NCBI GenBank assembly: GCA_016930015.1
Contig: JAFGHR010000001.1
Coordinates: 1 to 59,175 of the forward strand
DNA length: 59,175 nt
Reading direction: 5' to 3'
Source of the DNA: Anaerolineae bacterium
GTDB taxonomy: Bacteria > Chloroflexota > Anaerolineae > Aggregatilineales > Aggregatilineaceae
Shown here: piece by piece, positions 43,414 through 52,306 of the stretch
How the letters are laid out: each line of letters opens with the position of its first letter
Position numbering within the stretch: position 1 is the first letter of the stretch
The notes under the pieces: generated by a model
The model's database searches: none
Told to the model about the DNA's origin: nothing
Seen by the model: only the letters and a program-made list of their open reading frames with translations
Translations under genes and position numbers: made by a program

Positions 43414-44426
43414 CGCAGCAGGGCCAGTGCTACCCCGACCATCGCCGCCAGGATGCCGACCAGCCAGAAGCGCTGTACGACCTGTGTTTCGCTCCAGCCG
43501 AGTTTTTCAAAATGGTGGTGCAGCGGCGCCATACGGAACAGGCGTTGGCCGCCTGATATCCGGAAGTAGCTCACCTGTAGAATTACGCTGATCACTTCGG
43601 CCACCGGGATGATCGCGATCAGCGGCAGCAGCAGCCATTGGCCCGTCATCAAGCCCACCGTGCCCAGCGCCGCGCCCAGCGCCAGCGACCCGACATCGCC
43701 CATAAACATCTGGGCCGGGTGCGCGTTATACCACAAAAAACCAAAACAGGCCCCGACCATGATAAACGAAAACTGGACCAGAAACGTCTGGTCTTGCAGG
43801 TCCGCGATCACACCATACGCGACAAATGCGCTGGCCGTGATGATGCCCGATAACCCATCCAACCCGTCGGTGAGGTTGACCGCGTTACTGAACCCGACGA
43901 TGATGAACACCGCCACCACTATCCAGATGAGCGGGGGAAGCTCAATAAAATCCGGGTACAGGGGCAAAAACACGCCGTTCGCGTTCTGGAAACCGCCCTC
44001 AACAAAGGCCATAATGCTGGCGGCGATCACGGCCAGCACCACTTGCGCGGTAAACTTGGCCCGCGCGCTGATACCTTCGCCTTGCTCGTGGCGGCCCCGT
44101 ATACCTTCCAGGTCGTCGATAATGCCCAAAAAGCCGTAGCTGAGCAGGACCACCAGCGGCAGCAAAATGCTGGAGCCGGTTAATTCTTCCTGGACCAGCC
44201 GCGCCAGGTTGAGTCCCAGCGTGATCAACACGACCGGGATCACGATCAAAATGCCACCTATCGCGGGTGTGCCCGTTTTGACCATATGGGTTTGCGGCCC
44301 GGTTCCTCGAATCTGTTTGCCCAGCCGCAGCCGTCGCATGATTTCGACAAAGGGACCGCCCCAGATCGCGGTCAACAAAAATGTAATCGCGCCCAGCGTG
44401 AGCGCAAAGGGTAGTTCAGGTGTCAT
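43410..44426 (-). CDS. mraY: Phospho-MurNAc-pentapeptide translocase
   Basis: MraY moves phospho-MurNAc-pentapeptide from UDP to undecaprenyl phosphate, forming lipid I in the membrane. The 338-residue protein has about ten spans and the family motifs THMVKTGTPAIGG, NLTDGLDGL and WYNAHPAQMFMGDVGSLALG, which hold the catalytic aspartates, and a MAPLHHHFE-type segment near the C-terminus. The ATG at 44426 is chosen because it matches the usual MraY N-terminus; an upstream ATG at 44459 is possible. It is the last gene of a same-strand cluster (rsmH, ftsL-like, ftsI, response regulator, mraY) that lacks murE and murF. Confidence 0.95.
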   Translation of the reverse strand: MTPELPFALTLGAITFLLTAIWGGPFVEIMRRLRLGKQIRGTGPQTHMVKTGTPAIGGILIVIPVVLITLGLNLARLVQEELTGSSILLPLVVLLSYGFLGIIDDLEGIRGRHEQGEGISARAKFTAQVVLAVIAASIMAFVEGGFQNANGVFLPLYPDFIELPPLIWIVVAVFIIVGFSNAVNLTDGLDGLSGIITASAFVAYGVIADLQDQTFLVQFSFIMVGACFGFLWYNAHPAQMFMGDVGSLALGAALGTVGLMTGQWLLLPLIAIIPVAEVISVILQVSYFRISGGQRLFRMAPLHHHFEKLGWSETQVVQRFWLVGILAAMVGVALALLR

Positions 44427-44555
44427 ACGCGTTTTTTGGGCCTGGCAAAAACCCGGCATTCAGTCACCGGGTTGTGTCGGAATAGGTTGCCCGGAGATTG
44501 TACGTCGGATATCGCGCCGATCCAAATTTCACGTGGGAGCGGTGCGCGCCAACCG

Positions 44556-44993
44556 TTAGCGCCATTCCCACACAGGGGTACCGGTCAGGATACGCCGGAT
44601 TTGATCGGGGAAGCGGTCGGGATCAAGCGGTTTGCCTAAAAAGCCGTTGAACCCGGCATCTTTGGCTTTGTGCAATTCTTCTTCGCTGGCTTCGGCAGTG
44701 ACGGCCACTACCAGGGTTTCGGTCAGGCGCGGGTGACTGCGAATCTTACGAAGGGCCTGGTAGCCATCTTCATACGGTAAGCGAATGTCCATCAGAATCA
44801 GGTCGAGTTTTGGGAGGGTATCGGCAAACTGCACCACCTGCCACCCGCTCGTTTTCCATTCACAATGATTCACACCCATGTGCGCCAGGAGTCGGGCAAT
44901 CAATACAAAGTTGGGCACGTTGTCTTCAACTACCAGGATGTGCGCTTCGTTCGCATTGTTTACCCCGCGCTTGGAAGCATTTTCAACCGTCAT
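44556..44993 (-). CDS. Single-domain response regulator (CheY-like)
   Basis: The 145-residue protein is a lone receiver domain: acidic pocket Glu23-Asp24, phospho-acceptor Asp69 (LILMDIRLP), Thr99 and Lys121 (GKPLDP). No output domain is fused. The helix after Asp69 and the EDGYQALRKIR segment resemble receivers of the DivK type. GGAGGGG lies upstream of the ATG. It sits between ftsI and mraY on the same strand, where murE and murF usually are, so it may be expressed with division genes. The cognate histidine kinase is not in this window. Confidence 0.9.
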   Translation of the reverse strand: MTVENASKRGVNNANEAHILVVEDNVPNFVLIARLLAHMGVNHCEWKTSGWQVVQFADTLPKLDLILMDIRLPYEDGYQALRKIRSHPRLTETLVVAVTAEASEEELHKAKDAGFNGFLGKPLDPDRFPDQIRRILTGTPVWEWR

Positions 44994-45103
44994 AGAAACA
45001 ACCCCTCCCTGAACGCCTGGACCAGTCTGTGGAGTCGGCAGCCCGTATCATTGTTATTAGCTTAACAGGCAGGCCCAATTCTGTCTAGTATATTTAGACA
45101 ATA

Positions 45104-46882
45104 TTAATACTCTCGGTTGAACGGATCGCCGCCCTGGGCGATCAACTGGTAGCGCATGTTGTCGGTCGGAATCTCCATCAGCACGACCAGCCGCTCTAAC
45201 ACCTGTTGGAACACGGGGGCGGCAGTTTTACTGCCCCAGTACCCTGTCGGGCGGTCGAGTTTGACCAGCACCGACACCACCGGGTCATCGGCGGGCAAAA
45301 AGCCCACAAATGACGCGATCGAGCCGCTCGGATCGTACCCGTAAGGTGTTGGAATCTGGGCTGTGCCCGTTTTGCCCGCCACCGTGTAACCGGGAAAATC
45401 AAACTCGTCTTCTGTGCCGGGATCGGTGAGAACCTGGATCATGATATCGCGGGCGATGTGAGCGGTTTCCTCACTGATCGGGCGGTAGCTGGCCGATGGC
45501 CGGGTTTCGCTGATCTCGCTGCCGTCGATGCGAGCTTTTACAATGTGGGGCTGCATGATCAGGCCGTCGTTGGCGATGGCATTCGTCGCGCATAACATTT
45601 GCAGCGCCGTCACGGAGACACCTTGCCCGTAACTCGTGTTGAGGAACTGCGCTTCGCTCCAGTTCGGATCACCCATTTCAACCAGGATACCGGCTTCTTC
45701 GCCTTCCAGGTCAATGCCGGTCGGCGAGCCGATCCCAAATTCGCGCAGCAAAGGGTAAACCGTGTACGGTCCCATTTCCTTAAAAATGGTGGCGGTGCCG
45801 GTATTGAGCGACTGGATAAACACCTGGGCAAATGTCGGGTTGCCGTGCGAACTGCGGTCCCAGTTGCAGATCGCCACGCCACCTTCTTCAAAACAGCCGG
45901 GGTCGTAGTAGGACCAGTTGAGATCGTGTTTACCGGCTTCCAGCGCTATCGCCATCGTGACCACCTTAAACACCGATCCGGGTTCGTACACCTCGGATAT
46001 GGCCTGGTTTCTCGCCAGTTCGAGACCTTCGGCTGAAAAATCGGCGGGATCAAAGGTGGGGTAGTTGGCGATTGCCAGAATCTCACCCGTGCGCGGGTTC
46101 ATGATCAAAATGGTGCCGCCCTCTGCGCCCTGTTCTACGATGGCGTTGTTCAGCACCTCCTGCGCCAGGTATTGCAGGTCACGATCGATGGTCAGCACCA
46201 GGTCGATTCCGTCGCGGACGCTTACGGCGGTGTTTGTGCTGTCTTCCAGCACGGGGATATTACTTTTGGTGACGCGCTTGCTTTGGCCTGCCAGCAAAAG
46301 CTGGTAATACCCCTCGACGCCCCAGTAACCCCGGCGTTCTTTGGTATCTTCCGCCCCGGCAAAAAAGCCGACGATCTGCGCGGTCAGCGCCCCTTGCGGA
46401 TAAATCCGCGTGGGCAGCGGCGCGATGGTGATACCCTCGATCGCCATGTCTTTGATCCGCTGGCCGGTTTCAAAGTCCACCACGGGCGCCAGCAGCACCC
46501 AATCGGGGAAAATGCCGTTTTCATCGGGCTGGATCAGGTGATAAATTTCTTCTTCGGTTTTATCCACCAGCGGTGCGAGTTCACGGGCGGCGCGCTGGCG
46601 ATCGGTGCTGATATTGGGGCTGATGCCGATCTGGTATTCAAAGGTGTTGGTCGCCAGCAGATGGCCGTTGCGATCATAAATCTGACCGCGATTGGGCTGC
46701 ACCTCGACCGTTTGGCTGTAGCGGCTCTCGGCCCGATCTTCCAGCCGCTGCTTGGTTTCGGGATTCATGCGAAACTGGAACGACAGCAGCCGCGCCAGCA
46801 GAATCCCGCTGATAGCGACCAGCATGACGCTGAGCAGGGTCAACCGCCGGTTGAGTGTATCATCAAGTACGTTGTGAGCCAT
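45104..46882 (-). CDS. ftsI: Class B penicillin-binding protein, FtsI/PBP2 type
   Basis: A 592-residue transpeptidase that crosslinks septal peptidoglycan. It has one N-terminal span (about 14-36), the class B dimerisation region (RGQIYDRNGHLLATN) and the penicillin-binding domain with SVFK (Ser303, Lys306), SLN (358-360) and KTGT (504-507). There is no PASTA domain. Position after the FtsL-like gene supports the division role rather than elongation. The ATG at 46882 has only a weak GGA upstream. It is 63 bases from the FtsL-like stop and in the same operon. Confidence 0.93.
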   Translation of the reverse strand: MAHNVLDDTLNRRLTLLSVMLVAISGILLARLLSFQFRMNPETKQRLEDRAESRYSQTVEVQPNRGQIYDRNGHLLATNTFEYQIGISPNISTDRQRAARELAPLVDKTEEEIYHLIQPDENGIFPDWVLLAPVVDFETGQRIKDMAIEGITIAPLPTRIYPQGALTAQIVGFFAGAEDTKERRGYWGVEGYYQLLLAGQSKRVTKSNIPVLEDSTNTAVSVRDGIDLVLTIDRDLQYLAQEVLNNAIVEQGAEGGTILIMNPRTGEILAIANYPTFDPADFSAEGLELARNQAISEVYEPGSVFKVVTMAIALEAGKHDLNWSYYDPGCFEEGGVAICNWDRSSHGNPTFAQVFIQSLNTGTATIFKEMGPYTVYPLLREFGIGSPTGIDLEGEEAGILVEMGDPNWSEAQFLNTSYGQGVSVTALQMLCATNAIANDGLIMQPHIVKARIDGSEISETRPSASYRPISEETAHIARDIMIQVLTDPGTEDEFDFPGYTVAGKTGTAQIPTPYGYDPSGSIASFVGFLPADDPVVSVLVKLDRPTGYWGSKTAAPVFQQVLERLVVLMEIPTDNMRYQLIAQGGDPFNREY

Positions 46883-46945
46883 ACGGTATGTCCAATTTCC
46901 TGTTTTCCGGAATGATCGCGCCCAAAAAGGTTGGCGCGCCCGCCG

Positions 46946-47428
46946 TTAGTTTTTACGCCAGTCGTCAAACTGCTGTTTGAGCGCGTCCCACTGTTTGCGC
47001 AGCCACCCGCTGAGCGTTTCATCATAGATCGGATCGGGTTCTTCCGGGGCGGGTGTCGCGGTTGGCGTGACCTGGGGCCGGTTATAACGATAACCTTCCA
47101 CGATCACATATTCGATTTCATCCGGGCCAGCTTCACGGAATCCCAGTTCGGCGGCCTGGGTCATCACGCTGGGCAGGTTTTGTAAGGCGGCAATTTCAGC
47201 ACGCAGGCGCTCGTTATCACGTTCGAGCTGCGAGCGGTGATCGCTCATTTCGTCCAGCATACGCGCCGTCGTGGCGGTGGTCGTCGTCTGGATCAGGTAC
47301 AGGGTGCCAATGATGATCGCGACGACTACAAACAGGGTCGCGGTAGCGACAAACTGGCGTTGATCGCGCCACGCTTGTTGTGCGAGTGTATGGCGCAGCC
47401 AGGGCGACTGTTGTTTTTCGGCGCTCAT
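46946..47428 (-). CDS. FtsL/DivIC-like septum protein
   Basis: The 160-residue protein has the FtsL/DivIC layout: short basic cytoplasmic N-terminus, one span (about 25-45) and an extracytoplasmic coiled coil (about 55-85, EMSDHRSQLERDNERLRAEIAALQ). A Pro-rich tail of about 60 residues extends beyond the usual end. FtsL helps recruit and activate FtsI-FtsW. The identification rests on architecture and position upstream of ftsI, since these proteins diverge strongly. The ATG at 47428 has a GAGG 12 bases upstream; 47452 is an alternative. Confidence 0.75.
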   Translation of the reverse strand: MSAEKQQSPWLRHTLAQQAWRDQRQFVATATLFVVVAIIIGTLYLIQTTTTATTARMLDEMSDHRSQLERDNERLRAEIAALQNLPSVMTQAAELGFREAGPDEIEYVIVEGYRYNRPQVTPTATPAPEEPDPIYDETLSGWLRKQWDALKQQFDDWRKN

Positions 47429-47860
47429 AAATTTTGTGAGCCTCAATAACATTTCCCAACGGCAGGCGGCGGTGCCAGGATCGTGATATTCGCCGGATCA
47501 TGCTGCTTTCACGCCCATCATATTATACTGCGTTATTATAATGGCAGCGGTCTATTTTGGGGAAACGTTGTCAGATGACAGAGTGCGTTCGGATTTCGGG
47601 GCAGGATATTAATGGGACGCCGATCGCCCATGCCGGTTTTTGGGCCCAGTTTCCGAATTCACCTGAGTTCGACTTTGTACAAAGCAACTGAGCGTTAACC
47701 CACGACTTATTGACCCGTAGGATGGATGTATGTTACGATTTTTTGCAAGACGCTGTCCTTATAACAAAGATAAGGTCGACGCTCTTCGCCCTTTGTCCAG
47801 AGTGGAGTGTGGTTTATCTGCTGGACTGTTAGCCCGCCCATTCTAGAAGCGAGGCCCACC
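47429..47860. other. Intergenic region at the cluster breakpoint
   Basis: This 432-base gap between the FtsL-like gene and the A+T-rich phosphoribosyltransferase-like gene contains several TATAAT-like strings near 47521-47543, on both strands, without good -35 boxes. I see no gene, terminator or inverted repeat of an insertion sequence. Confidence 0.5.
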
Positions 47861-48634
47861 ATGAAAAGCATAGGAAACATAAGCATACAACTTTTAGCCG
47901 CATTCATAATTATACTGCTCTTAGCATTAGAAATCATTCTTGGGGAACACACTCAACTTGCAGAATTTGCGGCAATTGCCGCCTCGTGCGGCATTGTTAT
48001 CCTTCTCGTTGGAATTTTCCTCACCAAGAACAGGCGCGAGATTGGAATTTACCTCACCGAGAACAGGCACGAGATTAATAAGGTTTACAACAAACTCGAT
48101 GTCATATGTGAACAGTTTCTTGACGGCGACGAGCAGAGAATGTCCTGGGCACATTTTTGGGCCACAACAAAAACATTGCAGGGCCGCATACAAGAAGATC
48201 AATCGTTTAAGCCCGATATCATTCTTAGCGTCGGGCGCTCAGGGGCCATCGTAGGAGGCATATTGGCCGGAAACATGGAGGGACTACCTCATATCGGTAT
48301 AGATAGAATCAATGATTGGTCAAAAGAAAGCAGTGAATCTAAGCCTCTTAAAAAAGTTACAATATTCCCGTCGTCGCGAATTCTGTCGGAGGTACTACAG
48401 GAAAAAGATGTCCTATGCGTTATGTCGGAATGTGATACGGGACGCACGCTTGAGGCCCTGATCCCTGAACTACGTAAGATTAAGGGAATTGGCAGAGTCA
48501 AGACAGCCGTTCTGTACAGGTACTTCCAGACGTTTTTTGAGCCTGACTATGTTGCTGTAGAAGATGATGGCAAGAGACCCGATTTCCCGTTCCGCACCTC
48601 AACCTGGCAGGGCGATAACAAAAGCTCACGTTAG
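47861..48634 (+). CDS. Membrane-anchored phosphoribosyltransferase-like protein
   Basis: The 257-residue protein has two N-terminal spans (about 10-27 and 35-54). Next is a tandem 11-residue duplication (GIFLTKNRREI then GIYLTENRHEI, 51-72), then a type-I phosphoribosyltransferase-like domain. The PRTase parts are PDIILSVGRSGAIVGG (118-133) and a PRPP loop SECDTGRTL (189-197) in which the usual acidic pair is altered to Glu-Cys before DTG. GAGG lies 8 bases before the ATG at 47861. The gene is A+T-rich and on the opposite strand to rsmH and ftsL between which it sits, so it looks acquired. Membrane-anchored PRTases are uncommon; substrate unknown. Confidence 0.75.
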   Translation: MKSIGNISIQLLAAFIIILLLALEIILGEHTQLAEFAAIAASCGIVILLVGIFLTKNRREIGIYLTENRHEINKVYNKLDVICEQFLDGDEQRMSWAHFWATTKTLQGRIQEDQSFKPDIILSVGRSGAIVGGILAGNMEGLPHIGIDRINDWSKESSESKPLKKVTIFPSSRILSEVLQEKDVLCVMSECDTGRTLEALIPELRKIKGIGRVKTAVLYRYFQTFFEPDYVAVEDDGKRPDFPFRTSTWQGDNKSSR

Positions 48635-48715
48635 GATAGCGCTGGCAGCCTGCTCCTCGTTTACAAATCAGCCTATTGTAGGCCTATCTTCTCCCCTGCG
48701 GCATGCTGTGTCAAG

Positions 48716-49675
48716 CTAAGATGACAGGCGCTCGGCAACCCGGAGTCTGGCGCTGCGGCTGCGCGGATTACGGGCGATCTCGTCCGCGCTGGCCTGAACC
48801 GGCTTACGCGTGATCACACGCACGCGGGCGACATGCTCGCATGTGCAGACCGGCTGGCGGGAGGGACAAATACAATCCGTGGCTTCGAGCTTAAACGCCT
48901 GTTTGACGATGCGATCTTCCAGGCTGTGAAAGCTGATCACGGCCAGCCGCCCGCCGGGACGCAGCAGGCCAATCGCGCCGGGCAGCGTGCGCGTGATCGT
49001 GCCCAGTTCGTCATTGACCGCGATGCGCAGCGCTTGAAATGTGCGCGTAGCGGGGTGAATATGCTGGCGCGGGCCATGGTGGGCGCTTGCGACCGTCTCG
49101 GCGACCGCGTCGGCAAGCTGGCGCGTGGTTTCCAGGGGACGCGCGGCCACAATCGCGCGTGCGATCCGGCGGCTGTGACGTTCTTCACCGTACTGGTACA
49201 GGATATCGGCCAACTCATCGGCGGGCCACGTGTTGACGATATCCGCCGCCGTGATCCCGCCGGACGTGGGATCAAAGCGCATGTCGAGCGGACCATCCTG
49301 CGAAAACGCGAATCCGCGCGCCGGGTTGTTGACCTGCATCGATGACATGCCCAGGTCCAGCAGCAGGCCATCGACGCCCGCCGTGTTGCCCTGCCACGCC
49401 TGGATCGCGTTAGGCATATCCTCGTAGCTGGCGTGGATCACGGTGGCCCGGTCGCCGTAAGGGGCCAGCCGTTCGCGGGCCAGCGCCAGCGCTGCCGGGT
49501 CCCGATCCAGGCCCAGGACTCGCGCACACGGCGCGGCATCCAGGATCGCCGCTGTATGCCCGGCGGCTCCCAGCGTGCCGTCCACAAAATACCCGTCCGG
49601 CAGGTCATTGACGCGCAGCGCCGCCAGCACGTCGTGCAGCAGCACCGGGATGTGTGGAGTTGCGGAATCGTTCAT
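48716..49675 (-). CDS. rsmH: 16S rRNA m4C1402 methyltransferase
   Basis: RsmH (MraW) methylates N4 of C1402 in 16S rRNA using S-adenosylmethionine. The 319-residue protein has the family motifs HIPVLLHDVL, VDGTLGAAGHT (SAM site), FSQDGPLDMRFD and ISFHSLEDRIVKQAF. The ATG at 49675 fits the conserved N-terminus; the open frame to 49744 adds non-conserved residues. A promoter is visible just upstream. This is the usual first or second gene of the division cluster, but here the next gene downstream is on the opposite strand. Confidence 0.95.
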   Translation of the reverse strand: MNDSATPHIPVLLHDVLAALRVNDLPDGYFVDGTLGAAGHTAAILDAAPCARVLGLDRDPAALALARERLAPYGDRATVIHASYEDMPNAIQAWQGNTAGVDGLLLDLGMSSMQVNNPARGFAFSQDGPLDMRFDPTSGGITAADIVNTWPADELADILYQYGEERHSRRIARAIVAARPLETTRQLADAVAETVASAHHGPRQHIHPATRTFQALRIAVNDELGTITRTLPGAIGLLRPGGRLAVISFHSLEDRIVKQAFKLEATDCICPSRQPVCTCEHVARVRVITRKPVQASADEIARNPRSRSARLRVAERLSS

Positions 49676-49715
49676 TACGCCGTTTTGCTGGTATCTGCGT
49701 ATAGATGTCTGGCAA

Positions 49716-49744
49716 AGTGTAATCGACACCGGCATCAGCAGCAA
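49716..49744 (-). promoter_or_regulatory. Candidate promoter for rsmH
   Basis: On the minus strand TTGCTG (49744-49739), a 17-base spacer and TACACT (49721-49716) predict transcription from about 49709, 34 bases before the rsmH ATG. Confidence 0.5.
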
Positions 49745-49760
49745 ATTGTTAGCGGTAAAT

Positions 49761-49776
49761 TAGGTACAAGTACCTA
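49761..49776. promoter_or_regulatory. Operator-like dyad between rsmH and ACT gene
   Basis: TAGGTAC-AA-GTACCTA is a 16-base inverted repeat with perfect 7-bp arms. It lies 17 bases upstream of the rsmH -35 box and about 90 bases before the ACT-protein ATG, so it could regulate either gene. Confidence 0.45.
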
Positions 49777-49866
49777 CTGCAACCGGGGCGTTTGCGGGTA
49801 CAATTACCTTACCGCGAGGGAGTAAATCGGGCGGGTATATGGCTTTTTTCACATGGGAGGGACACA

Positions 49867-50250
49867 ATGGCTATTGAATTTACGGTTCTGATGGACGATC
49901 AGCCAGGGTCACTGGCGGTCCTCACTGAAAACCTGAATCAGAAAGCAGTGTCGATTGTGGCGCTGCACGCAACACCCTGCAGGCCGAAGGGTGTGATCCA
50001 GTTCGTGACCAGCAACACCGATGCAACAGTTGAGGCGCTGAGACATGCCGGGCTGGACTATGAAACGTGTGAAGTGCTGGTGCTGACCCTGCCGGGTGAA
50101 CCGGGCGTGTTGATGCGGCTGGCGCGCGCATTGGCCGATGCCGGGATCAATGTCAACGCGTTTTACAGCACGATGAGCGGGCAGGTGGTTGTTAATGCCG
50201 GTGATCGTGTGGTGGCGCAGCAGATCGCGATGAGCATCGGCATCCGGTAG
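49867..50250 (+). CDS. Tandem ACT-domain protein
   Basis: The 127-residue protein consists of two ACT-like domains: FTVLMDDQPGSLAVLTENLNQ (residues 5-25) starts the first and LVLTLPGEPGVLMRLARALA starts the second. ACT domains bind amino acids and usually regulate enzymes; stand-alone tandem ACT proteins are thought to be sensors. GGGAGG lies before the ATG at 49867. The gene is divergent from rsmH and 128 bases upstream of uvrC on the same strand. No partner enzyme is evident nearby. Confidence 0.85.
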   Translation: MAIEFTVLMDDQPGSLAVLTENLNQKAVSIVALHATPCRPKGVIQFVTSNTDATVEALRHAGLDYETCEVLVLTLPGEPGVLMRLARALADAGINVNAFYSTMSGQVVVNAGDRVVAQQIAMSIGIR

Positions 50251-50378
50251 CCGCTGCCGGTTGATTACACATGTGAAAAAACCAGGGAAAAACCGACCGG
50301 ATGTGCTACAATCATAACACACTCGTCTGTGTTGGATTGGCCGCACGCTTTTGATAGTTGTGAACAACAAAACGCCCT

Positions 50379-52271
50379 ATGACTGATTACGAACCGATCC
50401 CCCGTATCCGTGATATTCTCGACAACCTGCCGGTTGAGCCGGGCGTCTACCAGATGATCGATCCCAACGGCGCGATCATTTATGTGGGCAAAGCTAAAAA
50501 CCTGCGCAGCCGTGTACGTAGTTATTTTCAGCCCGGCAACCACGATCCAAAAGTGCTGCGCATCCGTCACGATGCGGCGGATATCCAGTTCATTCTCACC
50601 GGGGATGAACTGAAGGCGCTGATCACCGAAGCGGAATTGATTCGCGTCCACAAGCCGCGTTATAACGTGATGCTCAAGGATGACAAGCGTTACCCGTATA
50701 TCCGCATTACCACGTCCGGGGATTTCCCCCTCGTGGAGATGACGCGGCGCGTGAATCGCCGTGACGGTAATCGTTATTTTGGGCCGTTTACGTCGGCGGG
50801 CGGTGTGCGTGAAACGCTCGATGTGCTGCGCCGCGCGTTTCCGTACCTGACGTGCGACCGCGAGATCACGGGCAACGATGCCCGCGCCTGCCTGTACTAC
50901 GATATCAAGCTGTGCGGCGGGCCGTGTATCGGGGCGCAAACGCGCGATGAGTACATGGACAACATCAACGGCCTGATGCGTGTGCTGTCCGGCCATGCTA
51001 ACGCCGTGCTGAATGACCTCCGCGCCCAGATGGAAGCCGCGTCCGAAGACCTCGATTTTGAGCGGGCGGCGATCCTGCGCGACCGGATGCGCGTTGTCGC
51101 GCAGATATCCGCCCGGCAGCGGTTGGTCGCCGATATCAAGGCCGACCAGGACGTGATCGCGTTCGCCCAGGAAGGCAGTGATGCCGTGGTGCAGATGTTT
51201 TTGATCCGCAGCGGGCGTTTGATCGGCAGTGAATATTTTGCGCTGGACGGCGCCGAAGATGAGAGCGCGACGGGTATTGTCGAAAGTTTCCTGACGCAGT
51301 TTTACGAGGACGCTGCCGACATCCCCAAAGAAGTGATCCTGCCCACCGATATCACCGAGGCGCACATCATCGAACACTGGCTGCGGGATAAGTGCGGCGG
51401 CAGAAAAGTCAGGCTGACCGTGCCCAAACGCGGTAACAAGCGTGAGCTGGTCCAACTGGCCGCGCAAACCGCGTCCGAAAAACTGGCGATCCTGCGTTCG
51501 CAGTGGGCCAGCGATACCGTCAAGCAGGAAAGCGCCATGCGTGAAATCCAGGACGCGCTGCGCCTGCCGGGTACGCCCAACCGCATCGAGTGTTACGACA
51601 TCAGCACCACCCAGGGAACGGCTATTGTCGCCAGCCGGGTTGTATTTGTGCAGGGTGTCCCGCGTAAAAGCGAGTACCGCCATTTTAACATCCAGACTGT
51701 GATGCACGAAGGCTCAGACGATTACCAGTCCATGCGCGAGGCGCTGGCGCGCCGTTTTCAGCGGTACGTGGATGTCGTCGAAAATCCCACGCCGCAGGCG
51801 CCCGGTAGAAAGGATCGGGACGAAACGTGGCGGCTGCTGCCCGACCTGCTGATCGTGGACGGCGGCAAGGGCCAGCTTAACGTCGCGGTCGAGGTGCTGG
51901 ACCAGTTTAATTTACGCGACCGGGTGCCGGTATGCGGGTTGGCGAAACAGTTCGAAGACATTTTTCTGCCGGGCCAGCCCAAGCCCGTGATCCTGCCGCG
52001 CCGCAGCGAAGGGTTATTCCTGATGCAGCGCATCCGTGACGAAGCGCACCGGTTTGCGATCACCAGCCACCGCGCCCGCCGTCGTAAGACCGGGTTAGCC
52101 AGCCAGCTTGAACAGGTGCCCGGCATCGGCCCGGCGCGGCGTAAGGCGCTGCTCAAAGCGTTTGACAAGGATATCGACGCCATTCGCCGCGCATCGATCG
52201 AAGAACTGATGGCCGTGCCGCACATCACAAAAGATATCGCGGAAAATATCAAGGCCGCGTTGGGCGGGTAA
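50379..52271 (+). CDS. uvrC: Excinuclease ABC subunit C
   Basis: UvrC makes both incisions in nucleotide excision repair after UvrAB recognise damage. The 630-residue protein has the GIY-YIG nuclease domain (GVYQM at 22-26, IIYVGKAKNLRSRV at 33-46) and the UvrB-binding UVR motif (LDFERAAILRDRMR). The RNase H-like nuclease domain (IECYDISTTQGT, LLIVDGGKGQ) and C-terminal helix-hairpin-helix motifs (VPGIGPARRKALL) follow. No clear ribosome site precedes the ATG at 50379. A WD40 protein gene follows 35 bases downstream on the same strand. Confidence 0.97.
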   Translation: MTDYEPIPRIRDILDNLPVEPGVYQMIDPNGAIIYVGKAKNLRSRVRSYFQPGNHDPKVLRIRHDAADIQFILTGDELKALITEAELIRVHKPRYNVMLKDDKRYPYIRITTSGDFPLVEMTRRVNRRDGNRYFGPFTSAGGVRETLDVLRRAFPYLTCDREITGNDARACLYYDIKLCGGPCIGAQTRDEYMDNINGLMRVLSGHANAVLNDLRAQMEAASEDLDFERAAILRDRMRVVAQISARQRLVADIKADQDVIAFAQEGSDAVVQMFLIRSGRLIGSEYFALDGAEDESATGIVESFLTQFYEDAADIPKEVILPTDITEAHIIEHWLRDKCGGRKVRLTVPKRGNKRELVQLAAQTASEKLAILRSQWASDTVKQESAMREIQDALRLPGTPNRIECYDISTTQGTAIVASRVVFVQGVPRKSEYRHFNIQTVMHEGSDDYQSMREALARRFQRYVDVVENPTPQAPGRKDRDETWRLLPDLLIVDGGKGQLNVAVEVLDQFNLRDRVPVCGLAKQFEDIFLPGQPKPVILPRRSEGLFLMQRIRDEAHRFAITSHRARRRKTGLASQLEQVPGIGPARRKALLKAFDKDIDAIRRASIEELMAVPHITKDIAENIKAALGG

Positions 52272-52306
52272 GCCCGACGCCGGAAGGACCAAAGCGAAAA
52301 CTCACC

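Noticed and set aside
50265..51707. A 480-codon open frame on the strand opposite uvrC
   Set aside because: It lies almost wholly antisense to the well-conserved uvrC and its translation lacks domains; long antisense frames are common at this base composition.
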